Counted from the stretch's first letter, positions 32,075 to 40,948 are shown. The stretch: 64,000 nt of DNA from Auraticoccus cholistanensis (GCF_009742705.1 NZ_WPCU01000007.1:51999-115998); one strand, 5' to 3'. Made by a program: numbers and translations. The notes: generated from the letters alone by a model not told the origin.

Positions 32075-34663
32075 TCCCGAGCCCTCCGCATCGCCCTGTT
32101 CGGCGTCTTCGTCGGCGTGCTCCTGCTGGCTGCGCTGTCCAGCTTCGCCGCGGTCCGGATCCGCGCCCCGTTCCCGCAGACCGAGGGCCGCCTCGACCTG
32201 CCGGGGCTGGGCGCGGAGGTCGAGGTGGTGCGGGACGCGGCCGGGGTCCCGCACCTGTATGGGGACACCGTGGAGGACCTCTACACCGCCCAGGGCTACG
32301 TGCAGGCGCAGGACCGCTTCTTCGAGATGGACGTGCGCCGCCACATCACCGCCGGACGGCTGTCGGAGCTGTTCGGGGAGTCCCAGCTGGCCACCGACGC
32401 CGCGGTCCGGACCCTGGGCTGGCGGCGGGTGGCCGAGCAGGAGCTGGGGATGCTGTCGGCCGGCACCCGGCGCGCGCTGCAGGCCCACGCCGCCGGGGTG
32501 AACGCCTACCTCGCCTCCCGCAGCCCCGAGGAGCTGTCGCTGGAGTACACCGTCCTCGGGCTGCAGGGCCCGCTGCCGGCCCCGGAGCCGTGGACGCCGG
32601 CGGACTCGGTGAGCTGGCTCAAGGCGATGGCCTGGGACCTGAGCGACGCCCGCACCCAGGAGCTGGAGCGGGCCCGGCTGGTGGAGCTCGTCGGGGCCGA
32701 GCGGGCCGCCGAGCTGTACCCCCGCCCGGACCTGGACGAGCTGCGTCCGGTGCTGCCCGCAGGTGGCGTGCGCGACGGCCGCTTCGACGACGCCGCCACC
32801 GCGGGGGACGCCCGCAGCGCCGCCGCGCTGCCGCAGCTCCCCGCCGGTGCCCTCGACGTCCTCGGCCAGGCCGCGGCGGCCGAGGCGGCCGTCCCGCAGC
32901 TGCTCGGCGACGCCGACCTGGCCGGCACCGGCTCCAACGCCTGGGTGCTGTCGGGGGAGCACACCGACTCCGGGGCGCCGCTGCTGTCGAACGACCCGCA
33001 CCTGGCCATCGGCATCCCCTCGGTCTTCACCCAGGTGGGGCTGCACTGCCGCCAGGTCGGGCCGGGCTGCCCGCTCGACGTGTCCGGCTTCTCCTTCGCC
33101 GGGGTCCCCGGGGTCGTCATCGGGCACAACCAGTCCATCGCCTGGGGGTTCACCACCCCCTACCTCGACACCGAGGACTACGTGCTCGAACGCGTCCGCG
33201 CCGACGGCACGGTGTACCGCGAGGGCGGCTGGCAGCCGCTGCAGACCCGCACCGAGCTGATCCGGGTGCGGGGGGAGTCCGAGCCGCGGCAGATCACCGT
33301 CCGCTCCACCCGGCTCGGCCCCGTGGTCTCCGACGTCGACGAGCAGGTGGCGGCGATGGCGGCGCAGGCCGGCCCGGCGTCGGGGGAGCCGACGCCCGGG
33401 GCCGAGCAGCAGCCCGAGCAGTGGGCGGCGGTGCTGCAGTCCACCGCGCTCACCCCGGGGCCGTCGATGGACGCCCTGCTCGCGATCAACCGGGCGCAGG
33501 ACTTCGAGCAGTTCCGCGAGGCCACCCGCGACCTGGTCGCCCCCTCCCAGAACATCGTCTACGCCGACACGGCCGGCACCATCGGCTACCAGCTCCCGGG
33601 CGCCGTCCCGCTCCGCGACGGCCGCGACGGCCGCACCCCGGCCCTCGGCTGGCGCGACGACGCCGCCTGGACCGGGACCATCCCGTTCGAGCAGCTGCCC
33701 TGGAGCCAGGACCCGGCCGAGGGGTTCGTGGTCAGCGCCAACCAGGCGGTCGTGGACGAGGAGGACTACCCCCACCGGCTGCACACCGACCCCTCGCAGG
33801 GGTGGCGCAGCCAGCAGCTGCGGGACCGGCTGGCCGAGCTGACCGCCGACGGCGGCACGGTCAGCACCGACGAGGCCGAGGAGCTGTTCTACGACACCCG
33901 GGTCCGCTACGCCGACGCCCTGGTGCCAGCCATGGTCGAGGCGCCCGTGCTGGAGCCGTGGGTGGCCGACGGCCAGCGCGTGCTGGCGGAGTGGGACCTG
34001 CGCGCCGACCCCGGCTCCGCGGGTGCCGCGTGGTTCTCCGTCGCGGTCCGCGAGGTGCTGCGGCTGACCTTCTCCGACGAGCTGCCCGAGGAGCTGTGGC
34101 CCGGCGGCGGCGACCGCTGGATGGCGGTGCTGGCCGAGCTGGTGGCCGACCCCGACAACCCGTGGTGGGACGACGTGACCACCCCCGACGTGGTCGAGCA
34201 GCGCGACGACGTGCTGGCCGAGGCCAACCTCGCCGCCCGCAAGCAGATCACCGCCCTGATCAGCCGCGACCCGGCCGGCTGGGAGTGGGGCAAGCTCCAC
34301 CGGCTCGAGCTGACCCACCAGACGCTCGGCACCAGCGGCGTCGGCGTCGTGGAGCGGCTGTTCAACCGCGAGGGGCCGGGTCTGGGAGGCACCACCGGCA
34401 CGGTCGAGGCCACCTCCTGGGACGCCCGCGAGCGCGACTTCACCCCGCTCAACGGTCCCGCGATGCGGATGCTGGTCGACCTCGGCCAGCTCGACGCCTC
34501 GCGCTGGGTGAACCAGACCGGCGTCTCCGGGCACGCCTTCGCCGAGCACTACGAGGACCAGAGCCGGCTGTGGGCCCGCGATGAGATGATGCCCTTCGTG
34601 CACGGCGCCGAGGCCGTGCACGCCGCCGGGGTGGACACCCTCGTGCTGGCCCCGGTGCAGTAG
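32072..34663 (+). CDS. Penicillin acylase family protein (Ntn-hydrolase)
   Basis: An 863-residue S45 peptidase. An N-terminal membrane helix/signal (ALFGVFVGVLLLAALSSFAA) is followed by the alpha domain, a linker, and the beta chain whose new N-terminus is the catalytic Ser288 in TGSNAWVLSG. SNDPHL and VIGHNQSIAWGFT are conserved substrate-pocket elements. The precursor self-cleaves outside the membrane. Such enzymes cleave amide-linked acyl groups such as acyl-homoserine lactones or beta-lactam side chains. The substrate here is unknown. An Rrf2 gene follows 11 bp later. Confidence 0.93.
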   Translation: MSRALRIALFGVFVGVLLLAALSSFAAVRIRAPFPQTEGRLDLPGLGAEVEVVRDAAGVPHLYGDTVEDLYTAQGYVQAQDRFFEMDVRRHITAGRLSELFGESQLATDAAVRTLGWRRVAEQELGMLSAGTRRALQAHAAGVNAYLASRSPEELSLEYTVLGLQGPLPAPEPWTPADSVSWLKAMAWDLSDARTQELERARLVELVGAERAAELYPRPDLDELRPVLPAGGVRDGRFDDAATAGDARSAAALPQLPAGALDVLGQAAAAEAAVPQLLGDADLAGTGSNAWVLSGEHTDSGAPLLSNDPHLAIGIPSVFTQVGLHCRQVGPGCPLDVSGFSFAGVPGVVIGHNQSIAWGFTTPYLDTEDYVLERVRADGTVYREGGWQPLQTRTELIRVRGESEPRQITVRSTRLGPVVSDVDEQVAAMAAQAGPASGEPTPGAEQQPEQWAAVLQSTALTPGPSMDALLAINRAQDFEQFREATRDLVAPSQNIVYADTAGTIGYQLPGAVPLRDGRDGRTPALGWRDDAAWTGTIPFEQLPWSQDPAEGFVVSANQAVVDEEDYPHRLHTDPSQGWRSQQLRDRLAELTADGGTVSTDEAEELFYDTRVRYADALVPAMVEAPVLEPWVADGQRVLAEWDLRADPGSAGAAWFSVAVREVLRLTFSDELPEELWPGGGDRWMAVLAELVADPDNPWWDDVTTPDVVEQRDDVLAEANLAARKQITALISRDPAGWEWGKLHRLELTHQTLGTSGVGVVERLFNREGPGLGGTTGTVEATSWDARERDFTPLNGPAMRMLVDLGQLDASRWVNQTGVSGHAFAEHYEDQSRLWARDEMMPFVHGAEAVHAAGVDTLVLAPVQ

Positions 34664-34674
34664 GGAGGACGTGG

Positions 34675-35154
34675 ATGAAGCTCTCGGCCCGGGTGGACTA
34701 CGCCCTGCGGGCGGCCTGCGAGCTCGCCGCCGCCGACGGCCCCCGCAACGTGGAGCAGCTCTCCACCGCCCAGCAGATCCCGGCCAAGTACCTGGAGAGC
34801 ATCCTGGGCGAGCTGCGGCGCGGGCAGGTGCTGCGCAGCCAGCGCGGGCCGGTGGGCGGCTTCCGGCTGGCCCGCCCCGCCGAGCAGATCTCGATCGCCG
34901 ACATCATCCGGGCCCTCGAGGGGGAGCTGGCCAACGTCCGCGGCAACCGTCCCGAGGAGCTGGAGTACACCGGTGCCGCCGCACCGCTGCAGCAGGTGTG
35001 GATCGCGCTGCGGGCCTCCGAGCGGGCGATCCTGGAGCTGGTCACCTTGCGTGACGTGGCGACCGGCGACATGCCCGAGCTGGTCCGCACGCTGGTGGCC
35101 AACCCCGCGGCCTGGGCGCGGCCCACCCGGGACCACCCCACGTCCGCAGGCTGA
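34675..35154 (+). CDS. Rrf2 family transcriptional regulator lacking Cys ligands
   Basis: A 159-residue Rrf2 protein. The winged helix starts MKLSARVDYALRAACELA and recognition elements are STAQQIPAKYLESILGELRR and RGPVGGFRLARP. The region that carries three Cys in the Fe-S members IscR/NsrR reads RPEELEYTGAAAPLQQVW, with no Cys, so it resembles CymR/HypR-like, cluster-free regulators. A GGAGGAC site precedes ATG. The next gene, a TauE-type exporter, has a palindrome at its promoter. Confidence 0.9.
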   Translation: MKLSARVDYALRAACELAAADGPRNVEQLSTAQQIPAKYLESILGELRRGQVLRSQRGPVGGFRLARPAEQISIADIIRALEGELANVRGNRPEELEYTGAAAPLQQVWIALRASERAILELVTLRDVATGDMPELVRTLVANPAAWARPTRDHPTSAG

Positions 35155-35202
35155 GACCGCGGACTTGCCCCCCGGCGCCGGGCGTCTACGCTCGTCCCGA
35201 TT

Positions 35203-35229
35203 CCCTATCAAGTCGGTGGGGTAATAGGG
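35203..35229. promoter_or_regulatory. Candidate Rrf2 operator upstream of the TauE/SafE gene
   Basis: CCCTAT (35203-35208) and ATAGGG (35224-35229) form an inverted repeat around an AAGTCGGTGGGGT core, extended by TT on the left and AA on the right. It lies between rrf2 and tauE and would cover the start region of the tauE transcript. Control by the adjacent Cys-less Rrf2 protein is inference. Confidence 0.5.
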
Positions 35230-35245
35230 GAAGTGAGAGACGCCC

Positions 35246-36148
35246 GTGCGCAAGCTCATCGTGCTCGCCCTGGTCGGGCTGCTGGCCCAGCTGGTCGACG
35301 GCAGCCTCGGCATGGGATACGGGGTGACCTCCTCGACCCTGCTGGTGGCGCTGGCGGGTCTCACCCCCGCCGCCGCCTCGGCCTCGGTGCACATCAGCGA
35401 GATCGTCACCAACGCCGCCTCGGGGGTGAGCCACTGGAGGCTGCGCAACGTCGACTGGGGCGTGGTCGCCCGGATCGCCGGGCCGGGGGCGCTGGGCGCC
35501 TTCCTCGGTGCGACAGTGCTGAGCTCGATCTCCACCGAGGCCGCCGAGCCGGTGATGTCGGGCATCCTGCTGGCCCTCGGCGTCTACATCATCGCCCGGT
35601 TCGTGGCCGGGGTGCGGCCGCGGATCCGCCGCCCGCTTGGGGTCCGCACGCTCGCCCCGCTCGGGCTGTTCGCCGGGTTCGTCGACGCCACCGGCGGCGG
35701 CGGCTGGGGCCCGGTCGGCACCCCGGCGCTGCTGGCCGACGGCCGGCTGCAGCCGCGCAAGGTGGTCGGCTCCATCGACACCGCCGAGCTCGCGGTCAGC
35801 GTCTCGGCCAGCGTCGGGTTCCTGGTGGGGCTGGGGGCCGCCGGGATCAACTGGGGCTTCGCCCTGGCCCTGATGGCCGGTGGGCTGGTCGCGGCCCCGC
35901 TGGCCGCCATGCTGGTCCGCCACCTGCCCGCGCACCTGCTGGGCGTCCTGGTGGGCGGCATCATCGTGCTGACCAACTCCCGCACGCTGATGCGCGCCGG
36001 CGAGGTGGGCGAGGGTGCGCGCTGGTCGGTGTACGCGCTGGTCGTGGTCGTCGTCGCGGTCGGGCTCACGCTGGCCGTCCGGCGGGCCCGCCGGCAGCGT
36101 GCCGCCGCGGCCGAGACCTCCGAGGTCGAGGGCGTCCCCGTCGGCTGA
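35246..36148 (+). CDS. Sulfite exporter TauE/SafE family protein
   Basis: A 300-residue membrane protein with seven to nine helices and two related halves (LAQLVDGSLGMGYGVTSSTLL and GLFAGFVDATGGGGWGPVGT), the duplicated glycine-rich signature of the family. Members export sulfite, sulfoacetate or other organosulfur anions. The GTG at 35246 follows a GAGAGA-like stretch. An adjacent Cys-less Rrf2 regulator and palindrome fit control by sulfur or cysteine status, as with CymR, but this is inferred. Confidence 0.88.
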   Translation: MRKLIVLALVGLLAQLVDGSLGMGYGVTSSTLLVALAGLTPAAASASVHISEIVTNAASGVSHWRLRNVDWGVVARIAGPGALGAFLGATVLSSISTEAAEPVMSGILLALGVYIIARFVAGVRPRIRRPLGVRTLAPLGLFAGFVDATGGGGWGPVGTPALLADGRLQPRKVVGSIDTAELAVSVSASVGFLVGLGAAGINWGFALALMAGGLVAAPLAAMLVRHLPAHLLGVLVGGIIVLTNSRTLMRAGEVGEGARWSVYALVVVVVAVGLTLAVRRARRQRAAAAETSEVEGVPVG

Positions 36149-36166
36149 GCGGGGTAACGCGGCGGC

Positions 36167-37228
36167 ATGACACCACCTACCAGCCGCCCCGTGGTCGGCA
36201 TCGCCCTGTCAGGACGCATCCGCGAGGACTACCTCGGTGCGGCGGACCTGGAACGGCTGGGCCGGCTCGCCGAGGTGCGGGTGGAGGAGTTCGAGGTGCC
36301 GTCGGGGTGGGGGCCGGTCGAGGCCGACGAGGACTCCCGACGACGGCTGGCCGGGTTCGCCGCCGGCTGCGACCTGCTGGTGGTCTGCCACGGGTCCCCG
36401 CCGGTGGACGAGGACGTGCTGGCCGCCGCGCCGCGGCTGCGCTTCGTGGGGGAGCTGGAGGGGGACCGGTTCGCCGGGCGGATCGACGTCGAGGCCGCCC
36501 GCGAGCACGACGTGGTGGCGGTGGACACCACCCACTCCTCCTCGTGGCCGGTCGCGGAGTGGGCGCTCGCGCTGGCCCTGCTCGGGCTGCGCCAGCACGG
36601 CCTGTTCCGGCGCGTGATGGCCGACGAGGAGCTGCGCAAGGACCGCGACGAGGTGCCGCCGGTGCGCGAGCTCAGCGGGCGCCCGGTGGGGATGATCGGC
36701 TTCGGCCACATCGGCTGGCGGCTGCGCGAGCTGCTGCGCCCCTTCGGCGGTCCGGTGCTGGTGCACGACCCCTTCGCCCCCCGCGAGCTCGCCGACGCCC
36801 TCGACGTCGACTTCGCCCCGCTCGAGCGCGTGATGGGCTGCGACGTGGTGGTCTGCCTGGTGCCGGCCACCCCGAGCACGGAGGGGATGATCGGCGCCGA
36901 CGAGCTGGAGCGGCTGCAGCCCGGCGCCGTCTTCGTCAACGTCTCCCGCGGTGCCGTCGTCGACACCGACGCGCTGGTGCGCCGGGCCGCGCGCGGCGAC
37001 GCCTGGTTCGGCCTCGACGTCCACGACCCCGAGCCGGTCCCGGTCGGGGCGCCGCTGCGGCACCTGCCCAACGTGCTGCTCTCCCCGCACATCGCCGGGG
37101 TCACCGAGGAGGCGCGGCCCCGCTTCTTCACCGTCATGGTGGACGAGATCGAGCGGTTCCTGACCGGTCGCGAGCCCCGCGCCCAGCTCACCGACGCCGT
37201 GATGGCCGGCCGGGGGCGCCCGGGCTGA
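36167..37228 (+). CDS. D-isomer-specific 2-hydroxyacid dehydrogenase family protein
   Basis: A 353-residue NAD-dependent dehydrogenase. The nucleotide fold is at GMIGFGHIGWRLREL (about residue 177). The catalytic set is VNVSRGAVVDTDALV (Arg), DPEPVP (Glu) and LLSPHIAGV (His). It reduces or oxidises a 2-keto/2-hydroxy acid. The substrate is unknown. The start ATG is preceded by a weak TAACGC box rather than a ribosome site. It lies 19 bp after the TauE gene. Confidence 0.9.
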   Translation: MTPPTSRPVVGIALSGRIREDYLGAADLERLGRLAEVRVEEFEVPSGWGPVEADEDSRRRLAGFAAGCDLLVVCHGSPPVDEDVLAAAPRLRFVGELEGDRFAGRIDVEAAREHDVVAVDTTHSSSWPVAEWALALALLGLRQHGLFRRVMADEELRKDRDEVPPVRELSGRPVGMIGFGHIGWRLRELLRPFGGPVLVHDPFAPRELADALDVDFAPLERVMGCDVVVCLVPATPSTEGMIGADELERLQPGAVFVNVSRGAVVDTDALVRRAARGDAWFGLDVHDPEPVPVGAPLRHLPNVLLSPHIAGVTEEARPRFFTVMVDEIERFLTGREPRAQLTDAVMAGRGRPG

Positions 37229-37246
37229 GCCGCCGGTCGAGGGGTC

Positions 37247-37879
37247 TCAGCGCTCCTCGAGGGTGCTGAGCAGCCGGGTCGGGGTGGCCAGCACGTCCAC
37301 CCGGCGGTCCCAGGCCTGGACGGGCAGGGTGGGCATCACCTCGTCGTCGTTGAGCAGGGCGACCGTGACCGCACCGTCGCCCGCGTGCTCCAGCGCCCGG
37401 TCGTACCAGCCGCCGCCGGTGCCCAGCCGGTCACCCCGCGGGGTGGCGGCCAGCGCGGCCACCACCACCACCGAGGCCCGGGCCAGCGCCGCGGGGCCGA
37501 GCCCGTCGGCGTCCGGCTCGGGGATGCCGCGGGGCCCGCGACGCAGCCGGGACGGTCCCCGGTACAGGTCCCAGTCCGGTCCAGCGCGCCGGCTGCCGTC
37601 GGCCCGCCGCCCCAGCACCGGCAGCAGCACCCGGACGTCCTGGGCGGCCAGCCACGCCACCAGCCGGGTCGTGGAGGGCTCGCTGCCGGTGCTGAGGTAG
37701 CAGGCCACCGTCGTCCCGCCGTCGGGGTGGCCGAACAGCTCCTGCAGCCCACGGAGGCGGGCCAGGTCGTCGGCGGCCCGCTGCTCGGCCGGCCGGGCGT
37801 CGCGGCGGCGGCGGACGGCGTCGCGCAGGACGTCCTTGGCGCCCGCCAGGGCGCGGTCGTCCGACTGGCTGGGAGGCAT
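37247..37879 (-). CDS. 5-formyltetrahydrofolate cyclo-ligase
   Basis: A 210-residue MTHFS-family enzyme: basic N-terminal helix (LRDAVRRRRDARPAEQR), YLSTGSEPSTTRL, and the C-terminal ATP/substrate loop RGDRLGTGGGWYDRALE. It converts 5-formyl-THF to 5,10-methenyl-THF with ATP. The ATG at 37879 lies 7 nt from a TAGCCT box read on this strand. That box is the same DNA as the TAGGCT of the divergent glp gene. Confidence 0.92.
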   Translation of the reverse strand: MPPSQSDDRALAGAKDVLRDAVRRRRDARPAEQRAADDLARLRGLQELFGHPDGGTTVACYLSTGSEPSTTRLVAWLAAQDVRVLLPVLGRRADGSRRAGPDWDLYRGPSRLRRGPRGIPEPDADGLGPAALARASVVVVAALAATPRGDRLGTGGGWYDRALEHAGDGAVTVALLNDDEVMPTLPVQAWDRRVDVLATPTRLLSTLEER

Positions 37880-37885
37880 GAGCCC

Positions 37886-37892
37886 TAGGCTA
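37886..37892. promoter_or_regulatory. Shared, symmetrical -10 element for two divergent leaderless genes
   Basis: TAGGCTA reads TAGGCT rightward (37886-37891), 7 nt before ATG 37899, and TAGCCT leftward (37892-37887), 7 nt before the ATG at 37879. Only 19 bp separate the two start codons. Both transcripts would therefore begin on their start codons from one overlapping -10 box. Confidence 0.6.
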
Positions 37893-37898
37893 AGGGCC

Positions 37899-39224
37899 AT
37901 GGCACTGTTCGGCCGGAGGAAGAAGAAGGACGAGGCGCCCGTCGAGGAGCCGCCGGCACCCACGCTGCCGCCCGCCCCGCCGGTCGACGCCGCGGGCCTG
38001 CGCTCGATGGAGGACCACCGCGCCTACCTGCTCGAGCAGGTCGAGCAGCTGCCCGCCTTCGGCCAGCTCCTGCTCGACGCCCTCGACCTGAGCATCTGCG
38101 AGGACATCGAGTCCGACGTCGACCTGCCCGGTTTCGACAACGCCGCCATGGACGGCTACGCCGTGCACGCCGAGGACACCGCCGGCGCAGCCGAGGACAG
38201 CCCCACCACCCTCGCGGTGGTGGGCGAGATCGCCGCCGGGGACTGGAGCGAGGAGCCGCTGCCCCCGGGCACGGCGGTGAAGATCATGACCGGCGCCCCG
38301 GTGCCGCCGGGGGCCGACGCGGTCGTCCCCTACGAGCAGACCGACCGCGGCAGCGAGGACGTGGTGATCACGGCCGCCGTCCGACCCGGCCAGCACATCC
38401 GCCGCCGCGGCGAGGACGTCTCCGAGGGCGACCTGATGATGCGCACCGGCGAGCGGATCGGTCCCCGTCACATCGGCCTGCTGGCCGCGATCGGCGTGGA
38501 CAAGGTGATGGTGCGGCCCCGGCCGCGGGTGGTGGTGCTGGCCACCGGCTCCGAGCTGGCCGAGCCCGGCCTGCCGCTGCGCAACCCCGCCCAGCTCTAC
38601 GACTCCAACTCCTACCTGCTGGCCGCCGCCGCCCGGGCCGAGGGCGCCCAGGTGTTCCGGGTCGGCTCGGTGGGCGACGACGCCGAGGCGATCAGGCAGA
38701 CCATCTCCGACCAGCTGGTGCGCGCCGACCTGATCATCACCACCGGCGGGGTGAGCCAGGGCGACTACGACCTGGTGAAGTCGGTGATGCCCGAGCTGGG
38801 CCTCACCGACTTCTGCCAGGTGGCGATGCAGCCGGGCAAGCCGCAGGGCTTCGGGCTGATCGGGGAGGACCGGGTCCCGATGATCATGCTGCCGGGCAAC
38901 CCCGTCAGCGCCTACGTCTCCTTCGAGGCCTTCGTCCGCCCGGTGATCCGCAAGCTGATGGGTCTGGAGCCGCTGTTCCGCCCACCGGTCCGCGCCATCG
39001 CCACCCACCTCATCCGCTCCACCCCCGGGCGCAAGCAGTTCGCCCGCGGGCTGGTCACCACCGACCCGGGCGGACGCCGCAGCGTCACCGCGGTCGGCGG
39101 CCACGGGTCGCACCTGGTGAGCAACATGGCCCGGTCCAACGCCCTGATCGTGCTCGACCCCGACGTGGACGTCGTCCCCGCCGGGTCGCCGGTCGAGGTC
39201 TGGCTGCTCGACGAGCCCAGCTGA
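37899..39224 (+). CDS. glp: MoeA/gephyrin-like protein (Glp type)
   Basis: A 441-residue MoeA-fold protein. A basic-then-proline/glutamate N-terminal extension of about 35 residues (MALFGRRKKKDEAPVEEPPA) precedes the MoeA domains: DNAAMDGYAVHAED, KIMTGAPVPPGADAVVPYEQ, TTGGVSQGDYDLVK and MLPGNPVSAYVSFE. In corynebacteria a MoeA paralogue, Glp, binds FtsZ and a membrane receptor encoded in the same cluster. The gene order here (cyclo-ligase divergent, rimJ-like and GlpR-like downstream) matches that cluster. The downstream moaC and mog genes also allow a true molybdotransferase role. Confidence 0.85.
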   Translation: MALFGRRKKKDEAPVEEPPAPTLPPAPPVDAAGLRSMEDHRAYLLEQVEQLPAFGQLLLDALDLSICEDIESDVDLPGFDNAAMDGYAVHAEDTAGAAEDSPTTLAVVGEIAAGDWSEEPLPPGTAVKIMTGAPVPPGADAVVPYEQTDRGSEDVVITAAVRPGQHIRRRGEDVSEGDLMMRTGERIGPRHIGLLAAIGVDKVMVRPRPRVVVLATGSELAEPGLPLRNPAQLYDSNSYLLAAAARAEGAQVFRVGSVGDDAEAIRQTISDQLVRADLIITTGGVSQGDYDLVKSVMPELGLTDFCQVAMQPGKPQGFGLIGEDRVPMIMLPGNPVSAYVSFEAFVRPVIRKLMGLEPLFRPPVRAIATHLIRSTPGRKQFARGLVTTDPGGRRSVTAVGGHGSHLVSNMARSNALIVLDPDVDVVPAGSPVEVWLLDEPS

Positions 39225-39237
39225 GCGGAGGACCACG

Positions 39238-39723
39238 ATGAGCGAGCAGACGTCCTTCCCGCACCTGGACGGCCGCGGCCGGGCCCTGATGGTGGACGTG
39301 TCCGACAAGGACGTCACCACCCGGACGGCCACCGCCGCCGGCACGGTGCTGCTGAGCCCCGCGTGCGTGGCCGCGCTCCGCGACGACGCCGTGCCCAAGG
39401 GCGACGCGCTGGCGGTCGCGCGGATCGCCGGCATCCAGGGCGCGAAGCGGACCCCGGAGCTGGTGCCGCTGTGCCACCCGCTGCCGATCAGCGGGGTCAG
39501 CGTCGAGCTCGAGGTCGCCGACCACGGCGTGGACATCGAGGCCACCGTGCGCACCACCGGCCGCACGGGCGTGGAGATGGAGGCGCTGACCGCCGTCAGC
39601 GTGGCGGCCCTGGCCCTGGTGGACATGGTCAAGGCCGTCGACCGCGAGGCCCGGGTGACCGACATCCGGGTGCTGGCCAAGGCCGGGGGCCGCAGCGGGG
39701 ACTGGACCCGTGCCGGGTCCTGA
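39238..39723 (+). CDS. moaC: Cyclic pyranopterin monophosphate synthase
   Basis: A 161-residue MoaC. Motifs: MVDVSDKDVTTRTA, the LVPLCHPLPISGV active-site segment and GVEMEALTAVSVAALALVDM with the catalytic Lys in DMVKAVDR. It forms cPMP in the first stage of molybdenum-cofactor synthesis. A GGAGGACC site precedes the ATG, 13 bp after glp. It overlaps the next gene by 14 bp. Confidence 0.95.
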   Translation: MSEQTSFPHLDGRGRALMVDVSDKDVTTRTATAAGTVLLSPACVAALRDDAVPKGDALAVARIAGIQGAKRTPELVPLCHPLPISGVSVELEVADHGVDIEATVRTTGRTGVEMEALTAVSVAALALVDMVKAVDREARVTDIRVLAKAGGRSGDWTRAGS

Positions 39724-40222
39724 GACGAGCGCGGTCCCGGCCGGTGCGCGGGCCGCGGTGCTGACCGTCTCCACCCGGGCCGCCGCCGGCCGCTACGAGG
39801 ACCGCACCGGCCCGGTGCTGGTCGACGCCCTGCGGGGCTGGGGGTTCGAGGTCGCCGACCCCGTGGTGGTGCCCGACGGCGAGGCCGTGGGCCGTGAGCT
39901 GGTCCGCTGCCTGGCCGAGGAGCCGGACGTCGTGCTCACCACCGGGGGCACCGGGCTGAGCCCGTCGGACCGCACCCCGGAGCAGACCGCGCCGCTGCTC
40001 GAGCGCGAGCTGCCGCACCTGGCCGCCGAGATCGCCCGGCGGGGGGTCGAGAACGGCGTGCCCACCGCCGTGCTGAGCCGCGGGCTGGCCGGCGTGGCCG
40101 GACGGACGCTGGTGGTCAACCTGGCCGGGTCCCGCGGTGCGGTCGCCGACGCCCTGGCGGTGCTCGCGCCCGTGCTGGGGCACGCCGTGGCGCAGCTGCG
40201 CGGCGGCGGAGGCCACGGGTGA
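39710..40222 (+). CDS. MogA/MoaB family molybdopterin adenylyltransferase
   Basis: A 170-residue MogA/MoaB protein with AAVLTVSTRAAAGRYEDRTG at the N-terminus, the nucleotide loop VLTTGGTGLSPSDRTPE, and NLAGSRGAVADALAVL. It adenylates molybdopterin for metal insertion by MoeA. I list GTG 39710, which overlaps moaC. GTG 39744 would remove 11 residues that are not part of the fold. Confidence 0.9.
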   Translation: MPGPETSAVPAGARAAVLTVSTRAAAGRYEDRTGPVLVDALRGWGFEVADPVVVPDGEAVGRELVRCLAEEPDVVLTTGGTGLSPSDRTPEQTAPLLERELPHLAAEIARRGVENGVPTAVLSRGLAGVAGRTLVVNLAGSRGAVADALAVLAPVLGHAVAQLRGGGGHG

Positions 40223-40229
40223 GCGCGCG

Positions 40230-40862
40230 ATGAGGGAGCTGCGCTGGCCGGTCTCGGTGACCCACGCCCTGCCCGACGGCTCCCAGCTCAGCCTGCAGCC
40301 GATCCGCCGTCGCGACCGCGGCGCGTGGACCGAGGTCCGCAGCCGCAACAGCGACTGGCTGCGGCCCTGGGAGGCCACCCTGCCCCCGAACTCGCCGCCG
40401 GGGCCGGCCAGCTACGCCGCGCTGGTGCGCCTGCTGACCAGCCAGGCGCGCAGCGGCCGGGCCCTGCCCTGGCTGATCCACCTCTCCGAGGGGCCCGAGC
40501 AGGACTTCCGGATGGTGGGCCAGCTCACCGTCTCCGGCATCGTCGGCGGGTCCGCGGCGTGGGGCCAGATCGGCTACTGGGTCGACCAGCGCGTCGCCGG
40601 CCGCGGGATCGTCCCCACCGCGGTCGCGATGGCGGTCGACCACTGCTTCGCCACCATCGGGATGCACCGGATCGAGATCGCGATCCGGCCCGAGAACGCG
40701 GCCAGCCTGCGGGTGGTGGCCAAGCTCGGCTTCCGGCCCGAGGGGCTGCGTCCGCGCTACCTGCACATCGACGGCGACTGGCGCGACCACCTGGTCTTCG
40801 CCCTCAACTCCGAGGAGGTCGGCGAGGGCCTGCTGCGCCGCTGGGAGCGGCTGCGCACCTGA
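40230..40862 (+). CDS. GNAT acetyltransferase (RimJ/RimL-like)
   Basis: A 210-residue N-acetyltransferase. The acetyl-CoA loop region is GYWVDQRVAGRGIVPTAVAM, followed by FATIGMHRIEIAIRPENAAS and VVAKLGFRPEGLRPRYLHIDG, the classic RimJ-like ending. The mycobacterial neighbour Rv0995 (rimJ) occupies the same place between moeA1 and a membrane protein. The substrate may be a protein N-terminus; not determined. Confidence 0.9.
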   Translation: MRELRWPVSVTHALPDGSQLSLQPIRRRDRGAWTEVRSRNSDWLRPWEATLPPNSPPGPASYAALVRLLTSQARSGRALPWLIHLSEGPEQDFRMVGQLTVSGIVGGSAAWGQIGYWVDQRVAGRGIVPTAVAMAVDHCFATIGMHRIEIAIRPENAASLRVVAKLGFRPEGLRPRYLHIDGDWRDHLVFALNSEEVGEGLLRRWERLRT

Positions 40863-40932
40863 TCCGCACCCTTGTACCCGGTGGCCGGCCGACACTCCGA
40901 CGCAGGTCGGGGACCGGACCGGGTCCGGCTCC

Positions 40933-40948
40933 TATGCTCGCAGGCGTG
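40933..40948 (+). promoter_or_regulatory. Leaderless promoter of the GlpR/SepX-like gene
   Basis: TATGCT at 40933-40938, 7 nt, then GTG at 40946. An ATG inside the -10 box is in frame but less likely as start. Confidence 0.5.

Noticed and set aside
37899-39723. A simple molybdenum-cofactor operon with no other role
   Set aside because: The neighbours (divergent cyclo-ligase, RimJ-like and GlpR-like genes) reproduce the Glp division cluster, so I kept both possibilities open.
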